From assembly GCA_017962145.1 (NCBI GenBank), contig JAGCVX010000025.1:1-58050 (forward strand): a stretch of 58,050 nucleotides of DNA. Reading direction: 5' to 3'. The number at the start of each line of letters is the position of its first letter. The stretch's first letter is position 1. Below, one piece after another: positions 33,877 through 41,891 of the stretch. The DNA comes from Clostridiales bacterium. Its GTDB lineage: Bacteria; Bacillota; Clostridia; Saccharofermentanales; Saccharofermentanaceae. Below the pieces are notes generated by a model. The model saw only the letters and a list, made by a program, of their open reading frames with translations, had not been told where the DNA came from and searched no databases. A program made the position numbers and the translations under genes.

Positions 33877-34644
33877 TCAGATATAGTCCTTGATTCCTTT
33901 CGTCCACTGCTTCATGCAGGTCCGGTGCGGTACGATCTTCGAGTAAGCCCGAAGGAATCGGTTATAGCCGGAAGAAACGGAGACGTCCTTTTTCTTCTTT
34001 AAGTCTTTAAATGCACAGGCCACGACGGTCTCGGCGCTGACCATGCCGGGGTAGTTTATGGTCTTTCCGTCTTTTGTTTTCGGGAGCATGTCCGTGTCGA
34101 CCCAGCCCGGGCAGACCGCCATGCAGAAGATCCCTTTGTCCTGAAGTTCCACGTTCAACGCACGGGTGAAGTTTAAAAAGAAGACTTTACTCGCCGCGTA
34201 AAGCGCGATATACGGATTCGGCTGAAATGCCGAGGCAGACGCGACATTTAAGATATAGGAACCCGCCTTCATGTAGGGGATACATACCTGGCAGAGGATC
34301 GCGCCGGCCTTGCAGTTGAGGTCGATCGTTTTACTGATCTCTACGGTTTCGAATTCGGAAAACGGTGCCATCTTCGACATGCCTGCGTTGTTTATCAGAT
34401 AGCTGATCTCGGGCTTATCGGAGCGGATCTTTTCGATGAGCGCATCCAACTCTTCCTTGTCGGTGAGGTCCGCCTTCACGGGCAGGATCTTCCCGGGGAA
34501 GGACTCCTCGTATTTTGCTTTGAGGTTTTGAAGTTTTTCTACATTTCTTCCGACGGCCCAGATCGTGTCTACCTTCGGAAGAAGTGCATCTACAAATGCT
34601 GCGCCGATTCCGCCCGCGGCGCCGGTTACGATCGCGATTCCCAT
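33877..34644 (-). CDS. Short-chain dehydrogenase/reductase
   Basis: The product is 255 residues from the ATG at 34644, one base after the TetR stop. The Rossmann motif is TGAAGGIG (7-14), with NNAG (85-88), Ser136/138 and YAASK (Y149, K153) as the catalytic set. Length and order are those of classical NAD(P)-dependent SDRs that reduce ketones or oxidise alcohols. The substrate is unknown; the condensation-type acyltransferase next to it may act on the alcohol produced. Confidence 0.92.
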   Translation of the reverse strand: MGIAIVTGAAGGIGAAFVDALLPKVDTIWAVGRNVEKLQNLKAKYEESFPGKILPVKADLTDKEELDALIEKIRSDKPEISYLINNAGMSKMAPFSEFETVEISKTIDLNCKAGAILCQVCIPYMKAGSYILNVASASAFQPNPYIALYAASKVFFLNFTRALNVELQDKGIFCMAVCPGWVDTDMLPKTKDGKTINYPGMVSAETVVACAFKDLKKKKDVSVSSGYNRFLRAYSKIVPHRTCMKQWTKGIKDYI

Positions 34645-34645
34645 A

Positions 34646-35221
34646 TTACACATCCTTCAGAAGAACCCTCGAAAGGTCCTGGCCGCTGATCATCTTGCAG
34701 TCTTCCGTAAACAGGCGCTTGAGCGAGTAAAGGTAGACGACGCCCCAGTAAAACTCTGTCAGTTTTCGAACTGTGCCGGAAACGATCGTGCCTTCTTTTT
34801 GGCCCTGTCGGACGATCTTGTCGGTGACGTCATAAAACGGTGCGTCGATCGAGCCGTCCATGAGTTTTTGTGTTACGAGCGCGATGCCCGCTGCGTACAT
34901 CTCGTCTTTTTTAATCTTTTTGATCAGGTAATCCGAAAGAAGCGGGATCTTTTTGTCCGCAGGAAGAGGCATCTTCGCAAAGGCTTCGAGCTTGTCGCTT
35001 TCCCAGGTCTTCTCGACGAGTTTTAAGATCTCCGAGTAGAGTTCTTCCTTTGACTCGAAGTACAGATAGATCGTGCCCTGGGCGATGCCGATGCTCTTGG
35101 AAAGGTCTCCGATCTTGGTTCCGGAAAAGCCCACCCTCGCAAAATATTTTGCAGATTCTTTCAGAATATTCGCGCGTGTTTCCTTACGGATCTCTTCGCA
35201 TCTTTCCTTAGATTTCGGCAT
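34646..35221 (-). CDS. TetR family transcriptional regulator
   Basis: The product is 191 residues. The N-terminal helix-turn-helix has the TetR pattern (ILKESAKYFARVGFSGTKIGDL, then GIAQGTIYLYFESKEELYSEIL), followed by an all-helical ligand domain. It is first in the operon with the SDR and acyltransferase, so it probably controls its own synthesis through the palindrome at 35261-35275. Confidence 0.93.
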   Translation of the reverse strand: MPKSKERCEEIRKETRANILKESAKYFARVGFSGTKIGDLSKSIGIAQGTIYLYFESKEELYSEILKLVEKTWESDKLEAFAKMPLPADKKIPLLSDYLIKKIKKDEMYAAGIALVTQKLMDGSIDAPFYDVTDKIVRQGQKEGTIVSGTVRKLTEFYWGVVYLYSLKRLFTEDCKMISGQDLSRVLLKDV

Positions 35222-35260
35222 TTGTCGCTCCTTTGACTGTTTTGTGTCTGCGTTTTTGAA

Positions 35261-35309
35261 TGAACAATTTGTTCAGTCATAAATTATCACGGAGGGAAAT
35301 CCTTGTCAA
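35261..35309 (-). promoter_or_regulatory. Promoter and operator of the TetR-SDR operon
   Basis: On the minus strand TTGACA (35304-35309) and TAATTT (35281-35286) are 17 bp apart. TGAACAATTTGTTCA (35261-35275), a 15-bp palindrome with one central mismatch, lies immediately downstream of the -10, the classic place for a TetR-type block. Confidence 0.75.
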
Positions 35310-35350
35310 CAGGAATTTGCTGTTCGTCAATAGAACTTAGGGGCAGAAAA

Positions 35351-35359
35351 TGCTACAAT
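35351..35359 (+). promoter_or_regulatory. Extended -10 before gatCAB
   Basis: TGCTACAAT is an extended -10 (TGn plus TACAAT) about 50 nt before the gatC ATG. No good -35 sits at 17 bp, which extended -10 promoters tolerate. It is divergent from the TetR operon promoter. Confidence 0.4.
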
Positions 35360-35407
35360 ATTCGGGTGATCCTTTATATAGAGAAGGGCAGGGCAAGGAG
35401 AAGAGAA

Positions 35408-35689
35408 ATGGATAGAAATCCGGAAACAGAAATGGAGAAGATCACCCGTCTTTCTGGGCTTTCTCTGTCGGAAGAGGAAAAGAAGATCCTCTTTTCGGAT
35501 ATGTCCAGGATCGTTCCTTATATGGAGCGGATCTCTAAGCTCGATACTTCCTCTGTTGATCTCTTTGACGAATCAGAGCCCGCGGCTCTTCGTGAAGACG
35601 AAGAGGAGGAGTCTCCCATCGCATCGACGATCGTATCTTCGGCACCCGAATCTTCCGACGGCATGTTTTCCGTGCCGAGGATCGTGTAG
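35408..35689 (+). CDS. gatC: Asp/Glu-tRNA(Asn/Gln) amidotransferase subunit C
   Basis: GatC is the small subunit that holds GatA and GatB together in the amidotransferase converting Glu-tRNA(Gln) (and often Asp-tRNA(Asn)) to the correct amide. The product is 93 residues from the ATG at 35408 behind AAGGAGAAG. The helical start (ITRLSGLSLSEEEKKILFSDMSRIVPYMERI) and the acidic tail ending in VPRIV fit the family. It is first of gatCAB, 12 bp before gatA. Confidence 0.92.
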   Translation: MDRNPETEMEKITRLSGLSLSEEEKKILFSDMSRIVPYMERISKLDTSSVDLFDESEPAALREDEEEESPIASTIVSSAPESSDGMFSVPRIV

Positions 35690-35701
35690 GTGAGGTGCGA
35701 T

Positions 35702-37171
35702 ATGACTCGTGAGGAGATCCTAAAACTTTCCGCATACGAACTTTCGCAGAAAATCCGGGAGCAAAAAGTGAGCTCTTTTGATGCGGTTTCGGCTGTTTTT
35801 AAAAATATAGATGAACATGAATCAAACGTTCACGCCTATCTCTCTTTTTGGAAAGAAGAAGCACTGCAAAAAGCAAAAGAATGCGACGAAATCGTTGCTT
35901 CGACGCCCGATGTATCCGGGCTTCCGCCGCTTTTCGGCGTTCCGGTCGCGGTAAAAGACAACCTGCTTCTATCCGGAAAGAAGGCGACCTGCGGATCTCG
36001 CATGCTTTCGGACTATATCGCCCCGTTTACGGCGACCTGTGTCGAAAAACTCCTTTCGGCTGGGGCGATCGTGATCGGAAAAACGAATATGGACGAGTTC
36101 GGGATGGGCTCTTCTACTGAGCATTCGTACTTCGGCGCGACCCTTCACCCGATGGATCCGACCCGTGTCCCGGGAGGATCTTCCGGCGGATCTGCCGCGG
36201 CCGTATCTTACGGCGGTGCATTTGCCGCACTCGGAACCGACACCGGCGGATCGATCCGTCAGCCGGCATCCTTCTGCGGGCTCGTCGGGCTTCGTCCGAC
36301 CTATGGATCGGTGTCCAGACACGGCCTTGTGGCCTTTTCTTCGTCGATGGACGTCGCCGGACCCATCACGCGCGGAACACGCGATGCTGCCTGGCTTTTT
36401 AACAATGTTACGGGGGCAGATCCGAAGGATCAGACGTCTGCCGGTGTACCAAAAGTGGAACTTTCAGAGATGGAGAGCTACAGCGTCTCCGGGAAACGGA
36501 TCGGCATCCCCAAAGAGCTCCTTTCGGATGGCAATATTTCCGGGCAGCTTCAAAAAGCAGCCGACTTTTTTACCTCCCACGGAGCCTTAGTGGAAGTCTT
36601 TGACATGCCGGTCCTGGAATATGCGGTTGCGATCTACTATATCCTTTCGTCCGCAGAAGCGACCGCGAACCTCGCCCGCTATGACGGCGTCCGATTCGGA
36701 TACCGGGCAGGTGGGGCGCCGGAAATCTCTGAACTCTATACGAAAACGAGGACGGAAGGATTCGGAAGAGAAGTAAAAAGAAGGATCCTTCTTGGAAACT
36801 ATGTCCTTTCTACCGAGCATTTCAATGACTGCTACCGCCAGGCGGAAAGAGCCAGAAAGCTCGTCTGCAGGGCATTTTCCGAAGCATTTTCAAAATACGA
36901 TTTTCTGATCTGTCCGACTTCTTCGGACGTCGCGCCGCTTCTCGGCACGATCGATCAGGACCCGCTTTCCACTTATATCGCGGACCTTTGCACGGTCCCT
37001 GCCAGCCTGGCGGGCATCCCTGCGGTGAGCGTTCCGTTCGGAAAGCAGATGTCGCGTGACGGATCTTGCGAGCTTCCCTGGGGACTTCAGATCTTAGGCC
37101 CAAGATGCGGCGAACAGGAGATCCTGGGCGCGGCGCGCTTTGTTGAGAGAGGAGGGGAGGATCGTGTGTGA
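35702..37171 (+). CDS. gatA: Asp/Glu-tRNA(Asn/Gln) amidotransferase subunit A
   Basis: GatA is the glutaminase subunit of GatCAB. It releases ammonia from glutamine for GatB. The amidase-signature catalytic triad is intact in this 489-residue protein: K85 (VAVKDN), S160 (GGSSGGS) and S184 (DTGGSIRQPA). The ATG at 35702 follows GAGGTG. It overlaps gatB by 8 bp, as expected for coupled translation. Confidence 0.97.
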   Translation: MTREEILKLSAYELSQKIREQKVSSFDAVSAVFKNIDEHESNVHAYLSFWKEEALQKAKECDEIVASTPDVSGLPPLFGVPVAVKDNLLLSGKKATCGSRMLSDYIAPFTATCVEKLLSAGAIVIGKTNMDEFGMGSSTEHSYFGATLHPMDPTRVPGGSSGGSAAAVSYGGAFAALGTDTGGSIRQPASFCGLVGLRPTYGSVSRHGLVAFSSSMDVAGPITRGTRDAAWLFNNVTGADPKDQTSAGVPKVELSEMESYSVSGKRIGIPKELLSDGNISGQLQKAADFFTSHGALVEVFDMPVLEYAVAIYYILSSAEATANLARYDGVRFGYRAGGAPEISELYTKTRTEGFGREVKRRILLGNYVLSTEHFNDCYRQAERARKLVCRAFSEAFSKYDFLICPTSSDVAPLLGTIDQDPLSTYIADLCTVPASLAGIPAVSVPFGKQMSRDGSCELPWGLQILGPRCGEQEILGAARFVERGGEDRV

Positions 37172-38603
37172 ATATGAGACCGTTATCGGACTTGAAGTCC
37201 ATGTGGAATTAAAGACCCGGTCGAAGATCTTCTGCTCCTGCCCGACGACGTTCGGTGCGCCACCGAATGCGCATATATGCGAAGTCTGTGCCGGCCTTCC
37301 CGGCGCGCTTCCGAGGCTCAACAAGAAAGTGCTGGACTACGCGATCATGACCGTTTTGGCGCTTGATGGCGAGGTGACCCGTCAGAGCCGCTTTGACCGA
37401 AAGAATTATTTTTATCCGGATCTTCCGAAGGGATACCAGATCTCGCAGCTTTATGCGCCGATCGGAACGGGCGGCTTTATGGAGATCGAAGAGCCGCAAA
37501 AACGCATCCGGATCCACGAACTTCATATGGAAGATGACGCCGGAAAGCTCATCCATGACGAAGGTTCGGGCATGACGAAGATCGACTATTCCCGCTGCGG
37601 TGTACCGCTTCTGGAGATCGTGACCGAGCCGGATTTCCGCTCGGCCGATGAGGTCGTTGCGTTCCTCGAAAAGCTTCGCACGATGCTCAAATCCCTCGGG
37701 GTTTCGGACTGTAAGATGCAGGAAGGATCCCTTCGCGCGGACGTCAATCTCTCGGTACGAAAAGCGGGAGACACGGAACTTGGAACGAGAACGGAGATGA
37801 AGAATCTTTCCTCTTTCCGCGCGGTCGCAAAAGCCATCCGCTACGAAGCCAATCGCCAGTGGAAAGTCCTGTGCGCAGGCGGTTCCATCGATCGGGAGAC
37901 GCGCCGATGGGACGAAGAAAAAGAAGTCTCGCTTTCAATGCGAAAGAAAGAAGATGCGACCGAATACCGGTATTTCCCGGAGCCGGATCTGCCTGTTCTT
38001 TTTATCTCGGATGAAAATATAGATGAGATCCGATCTATTCTTCCGGAGCTTCCGGACCAAAAGCGCATCCGCTATATCGAGCAGATGCATCTGCCGCCCT
38101 ATGACGCAGGGATCCTGACCTCGAGCCCCGAGATCTCGGCGCTTTTTGAAAAGACCGCGGAGATGTGCGGTGATCCGAAAGAAGCATCGAACTGGATCAT
38201 GGGCGAGTTCATGAAGATCTTAAACGATACCTCGACTCTTCCTGAGAATATCTCGATGCGGCAGGAATCTCTGGGAGAGATCATCTTACTTTTGAAAGAG
38301 GGGAAGGTGTCCCGCGCGTCGGCCAAGACTCTTCTTCAGGCGGCCTTCGCAGAGGGCGCGGTTCCTTCGGAATATGCCGAGGCACACGATCTGTGGCAGA
38401 TCTCCGATCCGGATATTTTAGGAAAAGCGATCGATGAAGTTTTGGAAAAGAACCCGAAAGCCTTAGGAGAATTCCTGGAAGGAAAGACGAAGAATTTCCA
38501 GTTCCTTTTAGGACAGGCGATGCGGGCAACATCCGGAAAAGCCGATCCTACTTCTTTGTCTTCGCTTCTTTCATCAAAGCTTGAGGATTTTCGACAAAAG
38601 TAA
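37164..38603 (+). CDS. gatB: Asp/Glu-tRNA(Asn/Gln) amidotransferase subunit B
   Basis: GatB phosphorylates the Glu/Asp carried on the mis-charged tRNA and amidates it with ammonia from GatA. The start is GTG at 37164, behind GGAGGGGAGG. ETVIGLEVHVEL opens the catalytic cradle, and a zinc site is formed by C24, C26, C39 and C42 (FCSCP, CEVC). The YqeY-like tail domain that grips tRNA closes the 479-residue protein. Length is normal. Confidence 0.97.
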   Translation: MCEYETVIGLEVHVELKTRSKIFCSCPTTFGAPPNAHICEVCAGLPGALPRLNKKVLDYAIMTVLALDGEVTRQSRFDRKNYFYPDLPKGYQISQLYAPIGTGGFMEIEEPQKRIRIHELHMEDDAGKLIHDEGSGMTKIDYSRCGVPLLEIVTEPDFRSADEVVAFLEKLRTMLKSLGVSDCKMQEGSLRADVNLSVRKAGDTELGTRTEMKNLSSFRAVAKAIRYEANRQWKVLCAGGSIDRETRRWDEEKEVSLSMRKKEDATEYRYFPEPDLPVLFISDENIDEIRSILPELPDQKRIRYIEQMHLPPYDAGILTSSPEISALFEKTAEMCGDPKEASNWIMGEFMKILNDTSTLPENISMRQESLGEIILLLKEGKVSRASAKTLLQAAFAEGAVPSEYAEAHDLWQISDPDILGKAIDEVLEKNPKALGEFLEGKTKNFQFLLGQAMRATSGKADPTSLSSLLSSKLEDFRQK

Positions 38604-38657
38604 TGCAATTGTCGAGAATTGATACTTATGAGCTAACATCTGAAAGTCCCCGGATGG

Positions 38658-38663
38658 TATAAT
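38658..38663 (+). promoter_or_regulatory. -10 box very close to the Sel1 gene start
   Basis: A perfect TATAAT ends 9 bp before the ATG at 38673, with TAACAT 18 bp upstream as a weak -35. Transcription would begin within a few bases of the start codon, and no ribosome site is present. This points to a leaderless or near-leaderless message. Confidence 0.5.
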
Positions 38664-38672
38664 TAAACCACT

Positions 38673-41225
38673 ATGGAAGAGAAAGAAAGAAGTATTTACG
38701 ATAAGTTTAAGGACGTAGTCTATGCCTACATGCTTCACGATCCGAATGCACAGGCAGTGACGGCGTTTGACCGTGAGCGGAAGATGAAGACGGTGGACGA
38801 AAAGACCCTCACCATGTTCCGTGAATCGGCCGAGGCCGGACATCCTTTTTCCTGCTATAACCTGGGACGCTGCTACGAAAACGGAACGGGTGTGGAGAAG
38901 GATCTTTCGCAGGCATATCACTGGTATAGAGAAGCGGCATCCGGTGGCGATGTGAACGCATGGGTGGCGCTGGCAAAGATGTTCGATACCGGCCTTTACG
39001 TCGACCGCGACCCGAAGGAAGCGGCGATGTGGCTCGAGCGTGCGGCGGCCAAGGAGCACCCGATCGCCATGATCGGACTCGGACAGAAGTGTGCCCGCGG
39101 TGACGGTGTGGAAAAAGACCCGGCCCGTGCATACGAACTCTTCACGGCCGCGCATGAAAAAGATAAGAAGATCGGAAGCTATATCCTCGGTGAAGCAATC
39201 GGGGATGGCATCGGCTGTAAGAAAGATTATAAGAAAGCCTTCGAGCTCTTCCAGGAAGCACACGACAACCATTTCGCGCTGGGAACGTATAACCTCGGCA
39301 TGATGATGGAGATGGGCCTGGGCTGTGAAAAGGACGAGAAGAAGGGCTTCGAATACATAAAGAAAGCGGCGGACGAGGACATCCCGGAAGCGATGTACCG
39401 TATCGCGTTCCACTACCGAGAAGGCACTTCCGAAGCCCAGCAGGACGAAAAGATCGCGTTCGAGTACTTTAAGAAGGCTGCGGATAAAGGATTTCCGCCG
39501 GCGTGCGTGGAGACAGGCCTTTGCTACGAAAACGGATCCGGCGTCGAGGTCGATAAAGAAGCGGCATTTAAGTATTACGAGATGGGCGCGAACAAGGGAC
39601 TTCACACGGCGATCGTGTGCCTGGGTGTCTGCTATCGGTCAGGTATCGGATGCGAGCCCGATGAAGAAAAAGCCATCGCCCTGATGGAGCAGGCGGTACG
39701 GATCGGAAATACCCGCGCGTACCATCTTCTCGCAAGCTTCCTTTTAGAAGACAATCCTCACGATGAGCGCGCGATCAACCTCGAGATGGTCGCGGCCAAT
39801 AACGGATTTGCCCGAGCGGCGCTGTTTTTAGGCGGATATTTCATCCAGGATAACGGCGTGGGGCCGGATAAAGAAAAGGCCGCGCACTATTTCCGACTCG
39901 CGGCAAAAGAAGGGGATACTTACGCGGCTTTTGAACTCGCGGATATCCTCGATACCGAAGAAAATAAAGATAACGAAAAGATCCAGCAGGAGCTGGCCTC
40001 GCTTTATCAGGTCAGTGCCGACAGCGGTCATCCGCTTGCGGCCTATAAGGTTGCCATGAAGCTTCGTGCGCAGCCGAAGTCGCAGCAGGACGACCAGACC
40101 ATCCAAAAGGAGATCCATTATCTTTGCATCGCGGCGGCCGGAGGACTTCCGGAAGCCCAGGAAGAAGTCGCGGAGAGAAGTTTCTGGGGCGACCGCATGA
40201 AGGTCAGCATTCCTTCTTCCTGCGCGCTTTATCGTTCTGCGTCCGAGGATCTTCCGCCGGGACCGCTTACGGCGAAATACGCGCTGACGATGGTGATCCT
40301 TTCCTGCGAAAAGATCGTATACAGAGATATCGGCTGGAAGAATATCTATCTCGAAGCAGCGAAAAAAGAGATGCGCGACAAGGCCAAAGAAGATACGAAA
40401 GTGACCTCGGCCTTTACCGTGATCCAGGAGCTTGCAGACCAGGGCATGCAGGAAGCAAGGCTTTTCCGCCCGCTGGCACGCGCGATCCTATATGGCCCGA
40501 CGTTCCTGACACCGAAGGAAGAAGAGGACATCGCCTATATCGAGACGCTTCCGGAATCTCGGGAGAAGAGCTATGTCTTAGGTCTTCTTGCCGCGATGAG
40601 AGAAAACGACGATCCGGGAAAAGCGATCCGGATCCTTCTCGATGCGCGTGAAAATCTTCACATGGATAACACCAACCAGATCCTCGGAAATCTCTACTAC
40701 ACGCTCGCGGGAAGTCCTGCGAAAGTTCGTAAAGAGACCTCGGTTCCGGTTCTGGCGGAAGGAGTCGACTCGATCTATAACCCGCTGCTTCGCCTTTTTT
40801 CTTCGAAAAAAGAAGGAAAAGAAGCGAATCTTCCGACGGGGTCGGCGACGTCGACGTTTATTACGAAAAAGAAGAACAGCAAGCTCGATCTTCTGAATAC
40901 CGCGAAGGCATTTTATCTGAAGGCACAGAAAAACGGTGAAGCAAAAGACAGCCAGATGGCGCATTTTGCAACGCGTTCTCTGATCGATGAACTGAAAAAA
41001 GGATTCATCCTGCGCCTGGGGATCGCGATTTTGGTTATGTTTCCGATCTGCCTTCTGATCGGGTATCTTCAGGAAGGCGGGATGACGGGATCGGAGTTTT
41101 ATCACTTCTTCTGTCAGCTTCTCTTCGTGATGACCATGATCTTTTTAGTCTTTGCAGTGCTCTTTGAGATCACGGGAGATGTGTTCAAGTTTATTTCGTC
41201 ACGGAAACAAAAACGTAAGAAATGA
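38673..41225 (+). CDS. Sel1-repeat protein with C-terminal membrane segments
   Basis: The product is 850 residues. From about 50 to 470 run ten or more Sel1-like repeats (for example CYNLGRCYENGTGVEKDLSQ and VETGLCYENGSGVEVDKEA), alpha-solenoids that bind other proteins. A less regular helical region follows. Two membrane helices (IAILVMFPICLLIGYL and LLFVMTMIFLVFAVLF) lie near the C-terminus, so the repeats face the cytosol. There is no signal peptide. It may be an envelope scaffold. The expected ribosome site is missing and a TATAAT lies almost on the start, hence the possibility of leaderless translation. Confidence 0.85.
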   Translation: MEEKERSIYDKFKDVVYAYMLHDPNAQAVTAFDRERKMKTVDEKTLTMFRESAEAGHPFSCYNLGRCYENGTGVEKDLSQAYHWYREAASGGDVNAWVALAKMFDTGLYVDRDPKEAAMWLERAAAKEHPIAMIGLGQKCARGDGVEKDPARAYELFTAAHEKDKKIGSYILGEAIGDGIGCKKDYKKAFELFQEAHDNHFALGTYNLGMMMEMGLGCEKDEKKGFEYIKKAADEDIPEAMYRIAFHYREGTSEAQQDEKIAFEYFKKAADKGFPPACVETGLCYENGSGVEVDKEAAFKYYEMGANKGLHTAIVCLGVCYRSGIGCEPDEEKAIALMEQAVRIGNTRAYHLLASFLLEDNPHDERAINLEMVAANNGFARAALFLGGYFIQDNGVGPDKEKAAHYFRLAAKEGDTYAAFELADILDTEENKDNEKIQQELASLYQVSADSGHPLAAYKVAMKLRAQPKSQQDDQTIQKEIHYLCIAAAGGLPEAQEEVAERSFWGDRMKVSIPSSCALYRSASEDLPPGPLTAKYALTMVILSCEKIVYRDIGWKNIYLEAAKKEMRDKAKEDTKVTSAFTVIQELADQGMQEARLFRPLARAILYGPTFLTPKEEEDIAYIETLPESREKSYVLGLLAAMRENDDPGKAIRILLDARENLHMDNTNQILGNLYYTLAGSPAKVRKETSVPVLAEGVDSIYNPLLRLFSSKKEGKEANLPTGSATSTFITKKKNSKLDLLNTAKAFYLKAQKNGEAKDSQMAHFATRSLIDELKKGFILRLGIAILVMFPICLLIGYLQEGGMTGSEFYHFFCQLLFVMTMIFLVFAVLFEITGDVFKFISSRKQKRKK

Positions 41226-41324
41226 GATTACGAAAAAGACATTTCAATATGCTACTCTTATTGTGATATCTAAATATATTAGCCGCGCGCGTAAGATCCG
41301 CCCGGCGATGGAGATGAATAAGCA

Positions 41325-41861
41325 GTGTCTGTACATGTCGTTTTATATGAACCCGAGATCCCGCAGAATACGGGAAATATCCTGCGCACGTGCGTGGCGA
41401 CGAACTCGAAGGTACATATCATCAAGCCGCTGGGATTTGAACTGACGCCGGAGACGTTAAAGCGCTCGACGTCGAACCACCTGGATCTGGCGGAATATAC
41501 CCTTTACGAAAACTTCGAAGAGTTTGAAGAAAAGAACCCGGGTACGTATTTTTACATGACACGCTATGGCAAAAAGCCCCACAGCAGTTTCGATTTCGCT
41601 TCGGTTGAAGGCGATATCTATCTGATATTCGGAAAAGAAAGTACCGGCATCCCGTATGAGCGTTTGCGCGATAATCTCGATCGGTGTTTCCGGATCCCGA
41701 TGGCAGGCACATGCCGAAGTCTCAATCTTTCAAATGCCGTGGCCATCGCGCTTTATGAGGTGATGCGGCAGCTGGGTTTTCCGGATCTTTCGTTGACGGA
41801 AGTCCAAAAGGGAGAAGATTTCCTCGAGTCGTTTGACGTAAAGCCTTTTCACAGAAAATAA
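41325..41861 (+). CDS. trmL: tRNA (cytidine(34)-2'-O)-methyltransferase
   Basis: TrmL is a SPOUT methyltransferase that methylates the wobble ribose of tRNA(Leu) isoacceptors using S-adenosylmethionine. The 178-residue sequence matches closely: VLYEPEIPQNTGNILRTC at the start, LIFGKESTGIP in the middle, and RIPMAGTCRSLNLSNAVAIALYE in the knot. The start is taken as GTG at 41325; no in-frame ATG fits. GGAG lies about 12 nt upstream. Confidence 0.92.
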   Translation: MSVHVVLYEPEIPQNTGNILRTCVATNSKVHIIKPLGFELTPETLKRSTSNHLDLAEYTLYENFEEFEEKNPGTYFYMTRYGKKPHSSFDFASVEGDIYLIFGKESTGIPYERLRDNLDRCFRIPMAGTCRSLNLSNAVAIALYEVMRQLGFPDLSLTEVQKGEDFLESFDVKPFHRK

Positions 41862-41891
41862 GAATTCGGAAGAAATTAGCAGGGGTGGCAG

